A stretch of 64,000 nt of DNA, taken from the NCBI GenBank assembly GCA_910587655.1, contig CAJUND010000004.1:109937-173936 (forward strand), in the 5' to 3' direction. The position numbers were made by a program, and so were the translations under genes. Every line of letters starts with the position of its first letter. Positions within the stretch are counted from its first letter, which is position 1. A model generated the notes under the pieces. The model searched no databases. It saw only the letters and a program-made list of their open reading frames with translations, and was not told the DNA's origin. Below are positions 8,841 to 16,780 of this stretch, piece after piece. Origin of the DNA: an uncultured Agathobacter sp. (GTDB lineage: Bacteria; Bacillota; Clostridia; Lachnospirales; Lachnospiraceae).

Positions 8841-8869
8841 TTGCCAATTATCCCCTGTTGTTGTATAGT
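8841..8869 (+). promoter_or_regulatory. Predicted promoter of argG
   Basis: -35 TTGCCA (8841-8846), 17-bp spacer, -10 TATAGT (8864-8869), about 82 bases before the argG ATG. The ArgR-like sites end 18 bp upstream of the -35 box. The leader contains AAAGGA before the ATG; no attenuator hairpin was evident. Confidence 0.65.
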
Positions 8870-8951
8870 AAATTTGGCATGCAAATCCTTGCAGACGAAA
8901 GGAGAATATACTCTGCAATAATTACAAACCAGGAAGAAAGGATTTTAAATT

Positions 8952-10178
8952 ATGAAAGAAAAAGTAGTATTAGCTTATTCAGGAGGGCTTGACACCACTG
9001 CCATTATTCCATGGCTCAAGGAAACCTACGATTATGAAGTTGTCTGCTGCTGCATTGACTGCGGTCAGGGCGAGGAACTGGACGGACTGGAAGAACGCGC
9101 GCGTCTTTCCGGCGCTTCCAAATTATATATTGAGGATATCACGGATGAATTCTGTGACGACTATATCATTCCATGCGTGCAGGCCGGCGCCGTATACGAG
9201 CACAAATATTTACTCGGAACCTCCATGGCGCGTCCGGGCATTGCCAAAAAGCTGGTGGAAATCGCCAGAAAAGAAGGCGCTGTCGCCATCTGCCACGGCG
9301 CAACCGGAAAAGGAAACGACCAGATTCGTTTTGAGCTTGGCATCAAGGCGCTCGCACCGGATATCAAGGTGATTGCCCCATGGCGTGACGACAGATGGGG
9401 AATGGATTCCCGTGAAGCGGAAATCGAATATGCAAGGGCACACGGTATTGACCTGCCGTTTTCCACTGACCAGTCCTACAGCAGGGACCGCAATCTCTGG
9501 CACATCAGCCATGAGGGACTTGAGCTTGAGGACCCGGCAAACGAACCGAATTACGACCACCTTCTGGTACTTGGCGTATCACCGGAAAAAGCTCCTGACG
9601 AAGGCGAATATGTGACCATGACATTTGAAAAAGGCGTTCCGAAAACTGTAAACGGAAAAGCAATGAAGGTATCCGACATTATCCGTGAATTAAACCGTCT
9701 CGGCGGCAAACACGGCGTCGGTATTATTGATATCGTGGAAAACCGCGTGGTAGGCATGAAATCCCGCGGCGTCTATGAAACCCCTGGCGGAACCATCCTG
9801 ATGGAAGCACACGACCAGCTTGAGGAACTCGTACTCGACCGCGCCACCATGGAAACCAAAAAAGATCTGGGCAACAAACTTGCGCAGGTTGTATACGAAG
9901 GAAAATGGTTCACCCCGCTCCGCGAGGCAATCCAGGCATTTGTAACATCCACGCAGGAATATGTAACCGGCGAAGTAAAATTCAAACTTTACAAGGGAAA
10001 TATCATCAAGGCAGGAACCACCTCACCGTACTCTTTATACAGTGAAACCCTTGCAAGCTTTACCACCGGCGACCAGTACGACCACCATGATGCAGAAGGC
10101 TTCATTACCTTATTCGGTCTGCCGCTTAAGGTCCGTGCCATGAAGATGCAGGAGCTGGAGAAAAATAACAGTAAATAG
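8952..10178 (+). CDS. argG: Argininosuccinate synthase
   Basis: 408 residues, full length. Joins citrulline and aspartate using ATP. N-terminal PP-loop motif LAYSGGLDTTA (residues 7-17), ATGKGNDQIRFE near 117-128 (aspartate/citrulline site), and the conserved SPYSLYSE near the C-terminus. Transcribed alone here, divergent from argC; argH is not adjacent. AAAGGA ribosome site about eight bases before ATG. Confidence 0.97.
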   Translation: MKEKVVLAYSGGLDTTAIIPWLKETYDYEVVCCCIDCGQGEELDGLEERARLSGASKLYIEDITDEFCDDYIIPCVQAGAVYEHKYLLGTSMARPGIAKKLVEIARKEGAVAICHGATGKGNDQIRFELGIKALAPDIKVIAPWRDDRWGMDSREAEIEYARAHGIDLPFSTDQSYSRDRNLWHISHEGLELEDPANEPNYDHLLVLGVSPEKAPDEGEYVTMTFEKGVPKTVNGKAMKVSDIIRELNRLGGKHGVGIIDIVENRVVGMKSRGVYETPGGTILMEAHDQLEELVLDRATMETKKDLGNKLAQVVYEGKWFTPLREAIQAFVTSTQEYVTGEVKFKLYKGNIIKAGTTSPYSLYSETLASFTTGDQYDHHDAEGFITLFGLPLKVRAMKMQELEKNNSK

Positions 10179-10232
10179 CTGCTGGATTTTCTTACCAGTA
10201 ACACCGTCCTGATGTTTACCCGGAGGTATCAC

Positions 10233-10301
10233 ATGAATGGTATGCAACGCAAAAAAGACGGTCTGTCAAAAGCGCTGCTTACCGCATACAGTAAAATATA
10301 G
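10233..10301 (+). CDS. Possible 22-residue peptide, unknown
   Basis: ATG at 10233 is preceded by CGGAGG seven bases upstream and reads MNGMQRKKDGLSKALLTAYS plus two more residues before TAG at 10299-10301. Basic, with an amphipathic look; no similarity recognised. It lies 55 bases after argG and could be translated from the argG transcript. Equally it could be the remnant start of a lost gene. Support is the strong ribosome site only. Confidence 0.25.
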   Translation: MNGMQRKKDGLSKALLTAYSKI

Positions 10302-10355
10302 GTTTTCGATGAAAAATTTCAGTATCAAATTAAGTCTGCATCAGTGCCTTTGGGG

Positions 10356-10605
10356 TTGACAAAGTACATCTTATGTAAATACTAATCAACCACCTGCAGT
10401 ATACGATTCTAGAAAGCGTACTGCGATTGGAGTACAGGACCCTCACAGCAACATACACAACAGAGCAGTGCATAAGACACTCACCTCTGTAGCGTACACC
10501 GCCAGGAGAGACCTGTCTAAACACTCCAATGGGGCACCTTGCAGAAAGCGGGGGAAATTCCCTTGCAAACAAGCCACGGTCCAAGTCTGTGGCTTGTTTT
10601 ATTTT
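10356..10605 (+). ncRNA. Candidate structured non-coding RNA with promoter-like start and terminator
   Basis: A consensus -35 TTGACA at 10356-10361 has only a weak -10 17-18 bp away (around 10379-10385). The following ~220 bases lack a credible open frame but fold: hairpin 10396-10424 (GCAG/CTGC with an inner TACG/CGTA), a long-range stem ATTGGAGT 10426-10433 with ACTCCAAT 10523-10530 extended by ACAGG 10434-10438 with CCTGT 10512-10516, an inner hairpin ACAGAG 10460-10465 with CTCTGT 10485-10490, and a perfect 11-bp terminator stem 10567-10577/10589-10599 followed by TTTTATTTT. The -35 region itself sits in a dyad (GGTTGA/TCAACC), so the 5' end is uncertain. Size and rod shape recall 6S-type RNAs, but I recognise no family. 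Confidence 0.5.
10567..10605 (+). terminator. Rho-independent terminator of the candidate RNA
   Basis: Perfect 11-bp stem AAACAAGCCAC/GTGGCTTGTTT with an 11-base loop, followed by a T-rich run on the plus strand. The minus strand has no T-run, so the terminated transcript is rightward. Confidence 0.75.
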
Positions 10606-10662
10606 ACACATTTGTATACTTTGTGTACTGTACTTTAAACGGTACTGAATTTCTCCGTTTTC
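10606..10662. repeat. 57-bp direct repeat, copy 1
   Basis: Matches 11749-11805 at 51 of 57 positions in the same orientation. The two copies bracket the secreted-protein gene at 10830-11717. Copy 1 is downstream of that gene, where a promoter-like sequence would have no obvious gene to serve. Confidence 0.8.
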
Positions 10663-10705
10663 AGTGTTTTCTACGCCATTTTAAGCTCAATCTATACAAA
10701 TGGCA

Positions 10706-10743
10706 AAAAACAAGTGGGAGCTTTTACACTCCCACTTGTTTCA
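10706..10743 (-). terminator. Second leftward terminator-like hairpin
   Basis: AACAAGTGGGAG pairs with CTCCCACTTGTT around an 8-base loop; on the minus strand it is followed by a run of six T. It comes after the terminator at 10801-10829, so it is redundant for the secreted-protein gene or belonged to a gene since lost between 10606 and 10800. Confidence 0.6.
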
Positions 10744-10800
10744 GAAAAAGATTTCATAATCTTACCGTTAGAAAACTCCTTTATAGCATCCTTGGCAAAA

Positions 10801-10830
10801 AGAAAAGCAGGCTGTTACACCTGCTTTTCT
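10801..10830 (-). terminator. Terminator of the secreted-protein gene
   Basis: AGAAAAGCAGG/CCTGCTTTTCT hairpin immediately after the stop codon at 10830-10832; on the minus strand it continues into TTTTCTTTTTG. Confidence 0.7.
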
Positions 10831-11717
10831 TATTTAATCTTTTCAATCTTAAGGTCAAAACCAACATAGGTGTTAGCAACCTTGTAATGACCATTTGTAG
10901 TATGCTCCTGGCTGAAAGCGTTGATTTTAATGGACTGCCCTTTCTTCAGTGTAACAGAGAAAACATACTTGCGTGCCCGGCGATCGTCCTTATCGCTCTC
11001 ATATGAATTTTCATAAGTTCTCTTATCAGCAAAACATCTGTCAGAACCCTTGTAGCTATCCTTAAATTTCTTACCATTATCGGTTATTTCGAAAGCAGCA
11101 ACAGGTCCCCTTAATACATTGTCCTTGGAACTGAGTGTGAATTTGTAACGTCCTGCCTTAGGAGCTGTGAACTTAACATAGCCGTAGTTGTTGCTCTTTT
11201 TGTTACCACCAACAAGAATTGACCAAGAACCAGTCTTCTTAAAAGTCTTGGTTTTGCCATCGAACACTGTGTAAATCCTAAGCCCATTCTCCTGATAGCA
11301 ACCATTGAGTTCATCGAAGTATGGTCTGAAGTCCTCACCTACATTGTTAGCCCAGATATCATGAGTCATAGTACGAGTTGCACGCATAACCATTACATCA
11401 TAAAGTTCTTTATTGGAAACTATCGGTTTCTTTCCAGATGCCTTTACATCCTTCAATTTCTTCATATAACCATCCATGACAACGCCTACCACAGAAGAAG
11501 GCTTAGCATAACCATAATATGACATATCCCCAGAATCAAGCTCTTCCAGCTGCATATCCTTTACTTTATCCCAGTTGTAAATATTCATTTCAGCCCCATC
11601 AACACCGTACCTGTTCAGTACCTCACTCAGGGTGGTTGCCTGAGCTGTTACAGGTGTTAAAACTGTAACCAGTGCCAGTACGATTGCTGCTATTCTCATC
11701 ATTGTATTCTTTCTCAT
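10830..11717 (-). CDS. Secreted protein of unknown function flanked by direct repeats
   Basis: 295 residues. Classical signal peptide: MRKN, a hydrophobic core (about 8-22) and a cleavage site near TAQA/TT. No enzyme motif recognised. The middle (about 165-200) reads YGYVKFTAPKAGRYKFTLSS, like beta-sandwich domains of the PPC/carbohydrate-binding kind; the rest is Lys/Asp-rich and contains two Cys that might pair. Start supported by GGGGGAT before ATG. It sits in an AT-richer patch next to an Rpn-family gene and between 57-bp direct repeats, which points to mobile or duplicated DNA. An extracellular or wall-associated role is all that can be said. Confidence 0.75.
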   Translation of the reverse strand: MRKNTMMRIAAIVLALVTVLTPVTAQATTLSEVLNRYGVDGAEMNIYNWDKVKDMQLEELDSGDMSYYGYAKPSSVVGVVMDGYMKKLKDVKASGKKPIVSNKELYDVMVMRATRTMTHDIWANNVGEDFRPYFDELNGCYQENGLRIYTVFDGKTKTFKKTGSWSILVGGNKKSNNYGYVKFTAPKAGRYKFTLSSKDNVLRGPVAAFEITDNGKKFKDSYKGSDRCFADKRTYENSYESDKDDRRARKYVFSVTLKKGQSIKINAFSQEHTTNGHYKVANTYVGFDLKIEKIK

Positions 11718-11748
11718 AGTATTATCCCCCTTTGGGTTATTTTCTTTG

Positions 11749-11805
11749 ACACATTTGTATACTTTGGGTGTTATACTTTAAACGGTACTGAATTTCCCCA
11801 TTTTC
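11749..11805. repeat. 57-bp direct repeat, copy 2
   Basis: Same orientation as 10606-10662 (51/57 identical). This copy lies 32 bp upstream of the secreted-protein start and so includes its promoter region; leftward TATAAC and TATACA are candidate -10 boxes. The remaining 148 bases up to 11953 show nothing else I can name. Confidence 0.8.
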
Positions 11806-11953
11806 TGGTTATCAGTCACCAATCTTTATTTATCTTGTACTCTTTCAATTTCATTGTACATTCCTTATGAAAACCTCTGCTGTATAAGGTCAAATTCGTC
11901 AGCCCTGACTTCACTTCAAAATTGTTGCTACCATGTCTTACATACAGTTTTAC

Positions 11954-12826
11954 TTACTCCTGGATGTTTATTGTCTTTTTTATCTTTTCTACCTCTTCAA
12001 TTGGTATCCCCATAAAATCAGCAATATCCTTGGATGTTTTTCCATTTAAAAACATCTTGCGAAACACTCTAACTCTTTCTCTGGCTTCGCCCTCTGCTCT
12101 TCCCTCTGCAATTTTTTCCTGATATTTTATTTCCAGTGTCATATATTGCACCTCCCAGCTCTTATTTTTTCTAATGGATTCTACTTCACTTTCCAGGTCT
12201 CTCGTAAACTTATCTGCTGGTTCTTTTCCATCCATGTAGTCCAGCAGTATTTTTAACTCTTGTGTAATATCCCCCTTTGTACCCTTTGTATTTAAAAACA
12301 CCTTTGTTGTAGCATCCCCAAGTCCAAGTTCTGTATTCTGAATGCAACGGTTTTCAAAGGTGTAAATATATCTTCCCTCATCAAACGGGTCAAACGTACA
12401 GACAAACACAACAAAGCTGCAATCCAGTTCCTTGTAATTTGCTCCCTTTTGTATACGGTCCATGTCAATCATTCCCTGATAGTATCTTGCCCTTCTTGGC
12501 AAATTACTGTTTGTGGTTGTTTGCATTTCAGCATTATAAACGGTGTTTTTATCATCCACCACATAAACATCCAGCCGGACACCTTTTGCATATACGGAAA
12601 CGTTGATTGTTTTCTGTATCTCTGAATACTGGATGTTCGATATCTGCAGGTTCAGCACACGCTCAAGAAAAGTTTTGCAAAGCTCTGGATTTTTCATGAC
12701 AGTGCTGAACATGAAATCATCCTTTATCTGTAACTTTTTGAATTTTTCTTTTAAGGAAGCCTTTAGTTTTTCATCTGAATTATCATCAAACAGATCCATT
12801 GGCTTTGGTTCTTCATTAACGGACAT
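11954..12826 (-). CDS. Rpn/PD-(D/E)XK nuclease-family protein (TIGR01784 type)
   Basis: 290 residues from ATG 12826 (AGAGGAGGAC five bases upstream; the longer frame to 12886 has no such site). The N-terminal two-thirds is a PD-(D/E)XK nuclease fold: KDDFMFSTVM near 35, RLDVYVVDDKNTVYNAEMQ near 85 with the D...E-x-Q active site, RARYYQGMID, then the TFDPF segment. C-terminal coiled region with EGRAEGEARER and a helix-turn-helix-like KTSKDIADFMGIPIEEV. Such proteins are called recombination-promoting nucleases or putative transposases and occur in many divergent copies in gut Firmicutes; a link to mobility is family knowledge, not shown here. No terminal inverted repeats were found around it. 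Confidence 0.88.
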   Translation of the reverse strand: MSVNEEPKPMDLFDDNSDEKLKASLKEKFKKLQIKDDFMFSTVMKNPELCKTFLERVLNLQISNIQYSEIQKTINVSVYAKGVRLDVYVVDDKNTVYNAEMQTTTNSNLPRRARYYQGMIDMDRIQKGANYKELDCSFVVFVCTFDPFDEGRYIYTFENRCIQNTELGLGDATTKVFLNTKGTKGDITQELKILLDYMDGKEPADKFTRDLESEVESIRKNKSWEVQYMTLEIKYQEKIAEGRAEGEARERVRVFRKMFLNGKTSKDIADFMGIPIEEVEKIKKTINIQE

Positions 12827-12919
12827 TGCAGTCCTCCTCTGTGATTCCTTTTGTTTTATTGTATCATACGGAAGTTTCCAGTGCAAGTAATGGAAAGTTG
12901 CCGTTTGTGTCTACTAAAA

Positions 12920-12948
12920 AACCAGGCAGGGGATTCCCCTGCCTGGTT
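12920..12948 (-). terminator. Terminator after the 152-residue gene
   Basis: AACCAGGCAGGGG/CCCCTGCCTGGTT with a 3-base loop, minus-strand T-run TTTTTTAG beyond. It sits 16 bases after the stop at 12964 and separates that gene from the Rpn gene. Confidence 0.8.
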
Positions 12949-12963
12949 AAGTATTTACTGCTG

Positions 12964-13422
12964 CTATGTCGTTGGCTGCGCAAACATCCCGTAGAAAATG
13001 GAATCCGTAAACTGCCGGATGCCGACAAAATCCTGAAATTTCAGATTCAGGTTCCATGCGCGCATGTGCTTGGACTGGTTAATCTGCTCCATCACAGAAA
13101 GAACCCCCTGCTCATTTGACTCCGTAATATAAAAATCCACCTTGTCAAAAACTCTTTTATCACTGTAACTGTATTCGATTCTCTTACGGGAATACTTGAA
13201 TTCCGGTGTATGTCCATACTCTTTCAGTTTGTAGGTCACAACCGCCTGCAGTCCCTCCAGGGAATAAATAGATTCCGGCGTGTCAAAAGAAAACCAGAAA
13301 GAATGATCCATATAAAAATTAAGACGGGTTTCATTTTGTGCAAGATATTCCTGTTTTGCAATCACATGAATTCCCTCTTCATAATAAAATGTTTCTTCTG
13401 TATAAACCATAATTGAAGGCAT
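12964..13422 (-). CDS. Conserved-looking hypothetical protein
   Basis: 152 residues, soluble, mildly charged, rich in aromatic residues (about 12 Phe and 12 Tyr). Alternating hydrophobic pattern suggests a beta-rich small domain: MVYTEETFYYEEG, FWFSFDTPES, VVTYKLKEYG, VDFYITESNEQG. No signal peptide, membrane segment or catalytic motif recognised. GGGAGGGA ribosome site before ATG and a strong terminator after the stop mark it as a real, monocistronic gene. Confidence 0.65.
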   Translation of the reverse strand: MPSIMVYTEETFYYEEGIHVIAKQEYLAQNETRLNFYMDHSFWFSFDTPESIYSLEGLQAVVTYKLKEYGHTPEFKYSRKRIEYSYSDKRVFDKVDFYITESNEQGVLSVMEQINQSKHMRAWNLNLKFQDFVGIRQFTDSIFYGMFAQPTT

Positions 13423-13555
13423 AATTCCCTCCCCGTGCCCCGTCTGTACACCATTTATATATGTCTGTTTCGCGAAGCAGTTTATTCTCTTGTTTAGTTC
13501 AATTGTACCATAATACCCGCCGAATCACAATCAAAATTTACAACATTTTCACAAA

Positions 13556-13583
13556 AAGGGGAATGTCATATGACACTCCCCTT
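13556..13583 (-). terminator. Terminator of hsp20
   Basis: AAGGGGA...TCCCCTT hairpin whose core is the perfect palindrome TGTCATATGACA (13564-13575); TTTTTG follows on the minus strand. A second hairpin (ATGTGC/GCACAT, 13584-13616, inner CCCAC/GTGGG) stands between it and the stop codon. Confidence 0.7.
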
Positions 13584-13625
13584 ATGTGCTATTCCCACAA
13601 AGTGGGGATGGCACATATGTTTGTT

Positions 13626-14072
13626 TTATCCTTCAATAGCGATATATCTGCTTTTTTCCACTGCCGGTTTCTCTTCCTTCTTTGGAACGGACAGTTTTAA
13701 GATTCCATCCTCAAATTTCGCTTTTACATCCTCCTGGGTAATCTGTTCCCCGACATAAAAGCTTCTGCTGCAGGTTCCGCAGTACCGCTCACGGCGGATG
13801 TACTTTCCGTCCTTATCCTTTTCCTCATTATTTCTGTTCGTGCTTGCACTGATATTCAGATAGCCGTTTTTCAGCTCTGCCTGGACATCCTCTTTTTTAT
13901 ATCCCGGCAGGTCAATTGCAAGTTCAAATCCTGCGTCTGTTTCTTTTATATCTGTACGCATCAGGGAGTTTTCAGGTACATTGTACCTCATGACCTGGCG
14001 TGACGCCGGACGTCCGAAATCCCCAAAAAAGTCATCAAACAAATTTTCTCCAAAAATACTAGGCATTAACAT
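13626..14072 (-). CDS. hsp20: Small heat-shock protein, Hsp20/alpha-crystallin family
   Basis: 148 residues. ATP-independent chaperone that holds unfolding proteins. Short N-terminal arm (FGENLFDDFFGDF), alpha-crystallin domain about 40-135 with DLPGYKKEDVQAELKNGYL and the beta9 motif FEDGILKLSVPK, and a C-terminal tail in which KPAVEKSRYIAIEG replaces the usual I-x-I anchor with IAI. Regulated by HrcA: a perfect CIRCE element overlaps its promoter (14182-14223). Confidence 0.95.
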   Translation of the reverse strand: MLMPSIFGENLFDDFFGDFGRPASRQVMRYNVPENSLMRTDIKETDAGFELAIDLPGYKKEDVQAELKNGYLNISASTNRNNEEKDKDGKYIRRERYCGTCSRSFYVGEQITQEDVKAKFEDGILKLSVPKKEEKPAVEKSRYIAIEG

Positions 14073-14181
14073 ATGTCATTCCTCCATTCTTTAACGGTAT
14101 ATCAACCATAACCATAATTTGTTTTTAGTTGCCAAAAGAAGTATTCGTTTTATGATTCCCTCTTTTGTTTGTTCATATACA

Positions 14182-14210
14182 GTTATAACACGTTTATTAG
14201 CACTCGTCAA
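14182..14210 (-). promoter_or_regulatory. Predicted hsp20 promoter
   Basis: Leftward -35 TTGACG (14205-14210), 17-bp spacer, -10 TATAAC (14182-14187). The -35 box lies inside the CIRCE operator, so HrcA binding would directly block sigma-A polymerase. Confidence 0.75.
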
Positions 14211-14223
14211 GTGCGAGTGCTAA
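14197..14223. promoter_or_regulatory. CIRCE operator (HrcA binding site)
   Basis: TTAGCACTC, nine bases, GAGTGCTAA: an exact match to the CIRCE consensus. Known to bind HrcA repressor, which is released on heat shock. No hrcA gene in the window; the site links this gene to the dnaK/groE regulon elsewhere. Confidence 0.95.
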
Positions 14224-14272
14224 TAAAATGTATGAAAATTCTGTGAACTTATCCTGCCCCATAAAATACTAA

Positions 14273-14304
14273 AAGGAAAAGCCAAAGCGGCTCTTCCTCT
14301 TTTC
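14273..14304 (-). terminator. Terminator after 166-residue membrane protein gene
   Basis: AGGAA/TTCCT and AGCC/GGCT stem right after the stop at 14307, followed by CCTTTTAG on the minus strand. Modest strength. Confidence 0.5.
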
Positions 14305-14306
14305 TG

Positions 14307-14807
14307 TTAAATACTCTCTTTTATATATATGTAAAAATCCGATACTGCCAGCGGAAATTTTCTTCTGCTGACAGGACCATGCTCATTATACCAGGATGTA
14401 AACCTTTCAGACCAGCGGTCATCCGTAATAATAAGCGGAGACATGTCCAGACATACTTTATTTATCTCTTTTTCTACATCAAATTTCGTATAATCCCGGC
14501 GATACCTAAATTTTTCACCTTTCTCTTTATATTTCCGCTTTACCGTAACAGTTCCGGCATCCTGCAAAAAATGGTAATTAATCGGATTTGTCCTGTTAAG
14601 CTTCACTGGTATACTTCCTTTTATAAACATCCTCACCGCATGTACCCCTTTGTACACCAGAAAAATTAAAAGAACCGCCGCCAGCAAAAATATTACAGAC
14701 ACCATAAGCCCTGCATAATCAGCCAGCTTTGGCATATTCCAGCTGTCCATAAAATACCGTTCCATGGAATACTTCACTCTGTCAAACAAATCATTAATTT
14801 CATCCAT
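14307..14807 (-). CDS. Single-pass membrane protein of unknown function
   Basis: 166 residues. One clear transmembrane helix at about 33-55 (LMVSVIFLLAAVLLIFLVYKG), a short N-terminal part before it and a basic cytoplasmic-looking C-terminal domain of about 110 residues with FRYRRDYTKFDVEKEI and ITDDRWSERFTSWYNEHG. No family recognised. It starts 21 bases downstream of prfA in the same direction, so it may be read from the prfA transcript. Confidence 0.6.
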   Translation of the reverse strand: MDEINDLFDRVKYSMERYFMDSWNMPKLADYAGLMVSVIFLLAAVLLIFLVYKGVHAVRMFIKGSIPVKLNRTNPINYHFLQDAGTVTVKRKYKEKGEKFRYRRDYTKFDVEKEINKVCLDMSPLIITDDRWSERFTSWYNEHGPVSRRKFPLAVSDFYIYIKESI

Positions 14808-14828
14808 AATTATTATTTCTCCTTTCCG

Positions 14829-15899
14829 TTACTCATTCATCTTCACCAGCTTCGCCGCCTGGTCTGCGGCAATACACGCATCTATAATCTCCTGGATATC
14901 CCCGTTCATAATCTTGTCCAGTTTATATAAGGTCAGGTTTATCCTGTGGTCCGTCACACGCCCCTGCGGAAAATTATAGGTCCTGATTTTTTCCGAACGG
15001 TCCCCCGTACCAATCTGGCTGCGGCGTTCAGCCGACTCTGCATCCTGCTTTTTCTGCAGCTCCAGGTCATAAAGCTTGGTACGCAAAAGTGCAAATGCCT
15101 TTTCCTTATTCTGAATCTGTGATTTCTCTGTCTGGCTGTAGATTACAATTCCGGTCGGATAATGCGTCAGGCGCACGGCGGAATCCGTGGTATTGACACA
15201 CTGTCCGCCGTTTCCGGATGCGCGCATCACGTCAATACGGATATCCTTGTCATCAATTTCAATTTCCACATCCTCTGCTTCCGGCATCACGGCAACCGAG
15301 CAGGTTGACGTCTGGATTCTTCCCTGTGATTCCGTCTCCGGCACACGCTGCACACGGTGCACACCGGATTCATATTTCAGCACGGAATACGCGCCGGAAC
15401 CGGTCACCATAAAGTTTACTGACTTCATGCCGCCGATTCCCGTCTCATCCGCCTCAAGCGTCTCAATTCTCCAGCCCCGCCCTTCCGCATAATGAACATA
15501 CATACGGTAAATTTCAGCCGCAAAGAGCGCCGCCTCTTCCCCGCCTGCACCAGCACGGATTTCCACGATTACATTTTTATCGTCATTCGGGTCTTTCGGC
15601 AGAAGCAGAATCTTAAGTTTCTGCTCCAGCTCTCCCTGACGCGCTTTGGAATCATTCAGTTCCTCCTTGGCAAGCTCGCGCATCTCCTCATCGGATTCCT
15701 CATTTAAAATGGCAAGGGAATCCTCAATATTCTGCTTACATTCCTTATACTCCTTATAAGCCTCCACAATTGGCTGCAGTTCGCTCTGCTCTTTCATCAG
15801 CTTTCTGAAACGGACTGCATCATTTGCAACATCAGGCTCGCTTAATGTATTCATCAGCTCCTCGTAATGACGGAGCAGATCCTCTAATTTATCAAACAT
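14829..15899 (-). CDS. prfA: Peptide chain release factor 1
   Basis: 356 residues, RF1 length. Recognises UAA/UAG in the A site and triggers peptide release. N-terminal coiled domain, then RIQTSTCSVAVMPEAEDVE, and the universal GGQ loop in SGNGGQCVNTTDSAVRLTH. RF1 rather than RF2 because there is no programmed frameshift and the domain layout matches PrfA; the neighbour prmC modifies the GGQ glutamine. Ribosome site GAGGAG before ATG. Confidence 0.96.
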   Translation of the reverse strand: MFDKLEDLLRHYEELMNTLSEPDVANDAVRFRKLMKEQSELQPIVEAYKEYKECKQNIEDSLAILNEESDEEMRELAKEELNDSKARQGELEQKLKILLLPKDPNDDKNVIVEIRAGAGGEEAALFAAEIYRMYVHYAEGRGWRIETLEADETGIGGMKSVNFMVTGSGAYSVLKYESGVHRVQRVPETESQGRIQTSTCSVAVMPEAEDVEIEIDDKDIRIDVMRASGNGGQCVNTTDSAVRLTHYPTGIVIYSQTEKSQIQNKEKAFALLRTKLYDLELQKKQDAESAERRSQIGTGDRSEKIRTYNFPQGRVTDHRINLTLYKLDKIMNGDIQEIIDACIAADQAAKLVKMNE

Positions 15900-15934
15900 G
15901 ATATCTCCTCTGCTTTCTAACTACAATTTTAACT

Positions 15935-16780
15935 TCATGTATTCAAATGCACTCTGCAGGCATGAACCACCCTGTCGTTTCCCGCCAGGTCTTTTAAGAC
16001 AGTTACATTTTCAAACCCGGCATCCTTTAGCATGGAAGAAACCGCCATCCCCTGATTATACCCGATTTCAAAAAATATACTGCCTTCCTCTTTCAGGAAA
16101 TCCTTACAGCCGGAAATTATTTTCCGGTAAAAATACAGTCCGTCTTCTTTTCCGTCCAGGGCTTCCTGCGGCTCGAACTGCGCCACCTCCGGCATCAGCG
16201 TCATGATTTCATCACTCGGTATATAAGGCGGATTGGATACAATCATATCAAATTTTTCTTTTACAACATCCTCAAACAGATTACTCCGTTCAAAAACAGC
16301 AGGCACTTCGTTGAGTTTTGCATTTTCTTTTGCAACAATGACTGCCTGTTTTGAAATATCATATCCAAATCCCTCGACCCCATGGGCATTTTTCATAATA
16401 CTAATCAGAATACACCCGGAACCGGTGCACAGATCCAGCACCTTCATCCCCGGCTGCACCACCTTAAGAGCCGCTTCCACCAGTGTCTCCGTGTCCTGCC
16501 TTGGAATCAGCACACTGGAATTTACATGGAATGTCAGCCCCATAAACTCCTGCTCCCCCGTAATATACTGGAGAGGGATGTGTTCTGCGCGCTTAAAGAG
16601 AAGAACTTCAAATTCGCGTCTGCAGTCCTCCTCCAGTTCTTCTTCCATGTGCATATAATAATAGGTGTGGTCAATCCTGCATGCCATTGCAAGAAGCCGC
16701 CACGCATCCACCTTTGCATCAGCAATATCCGCTTCCTTTAGTATTTGTTCGCCCCACGCGAGTGCGTTCCGATACGTCAT
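15935..16780 (-). CDS. prmC: Release factor glutamine N5-methyltransferase
   Basis: 281 residues from the ATG at 16780, whose ATGA overlaps the stop of the DUF1385 gene; an upstream in-frame ATG at 16801 has no ribosome site. Methylates the Gln of the GGQ motif in release factors. N-terminal helical domain, SAM motif VLDLCTGSGCI near 110, and the NPPY catalytic signature (SNPPYIPSDE) near 183. Its substrate gene prfA is 35 bases downstream. Confidence 0.95.
   Translation of the reverse strand: MTYRNALAWGEQILKEADIADAKVDAWRLLAMACRIDHTYYYMHMEEELEEDCRREFEVLLFKRAEHIPLQYITGEQEFMGLTFHVNSSVLIPRQDTETLVEAALKVVQPGMKVLDLCTGSGCILISIMKNAHGVEGFGYDISKQAVIVAKENAKLNEVPAVFERSNLFEDVVKEKFDMIVSNPPYIPSDEIMTLMPEVAQFEPQEALDGKEDGLYFYRKIISGCKDFLKEEGSIFFEIGYNQGMAVSSMLKDAGFENVTVLKDLAGNDRVVHACRVHLNT

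Noticed and set aside
10330..10611. 93-codon minus-strand frame over the candidate RNA
   Set aside because: No ribosome site, composition unlike neighbours, and it crosses the plus-strand terminator stem.
11954..12826. Complete insertion sequence around the Rpn-family gene
   Set aside because: No terminal inverted repeats or target duplications found at its edges; only the single gene can be supported.
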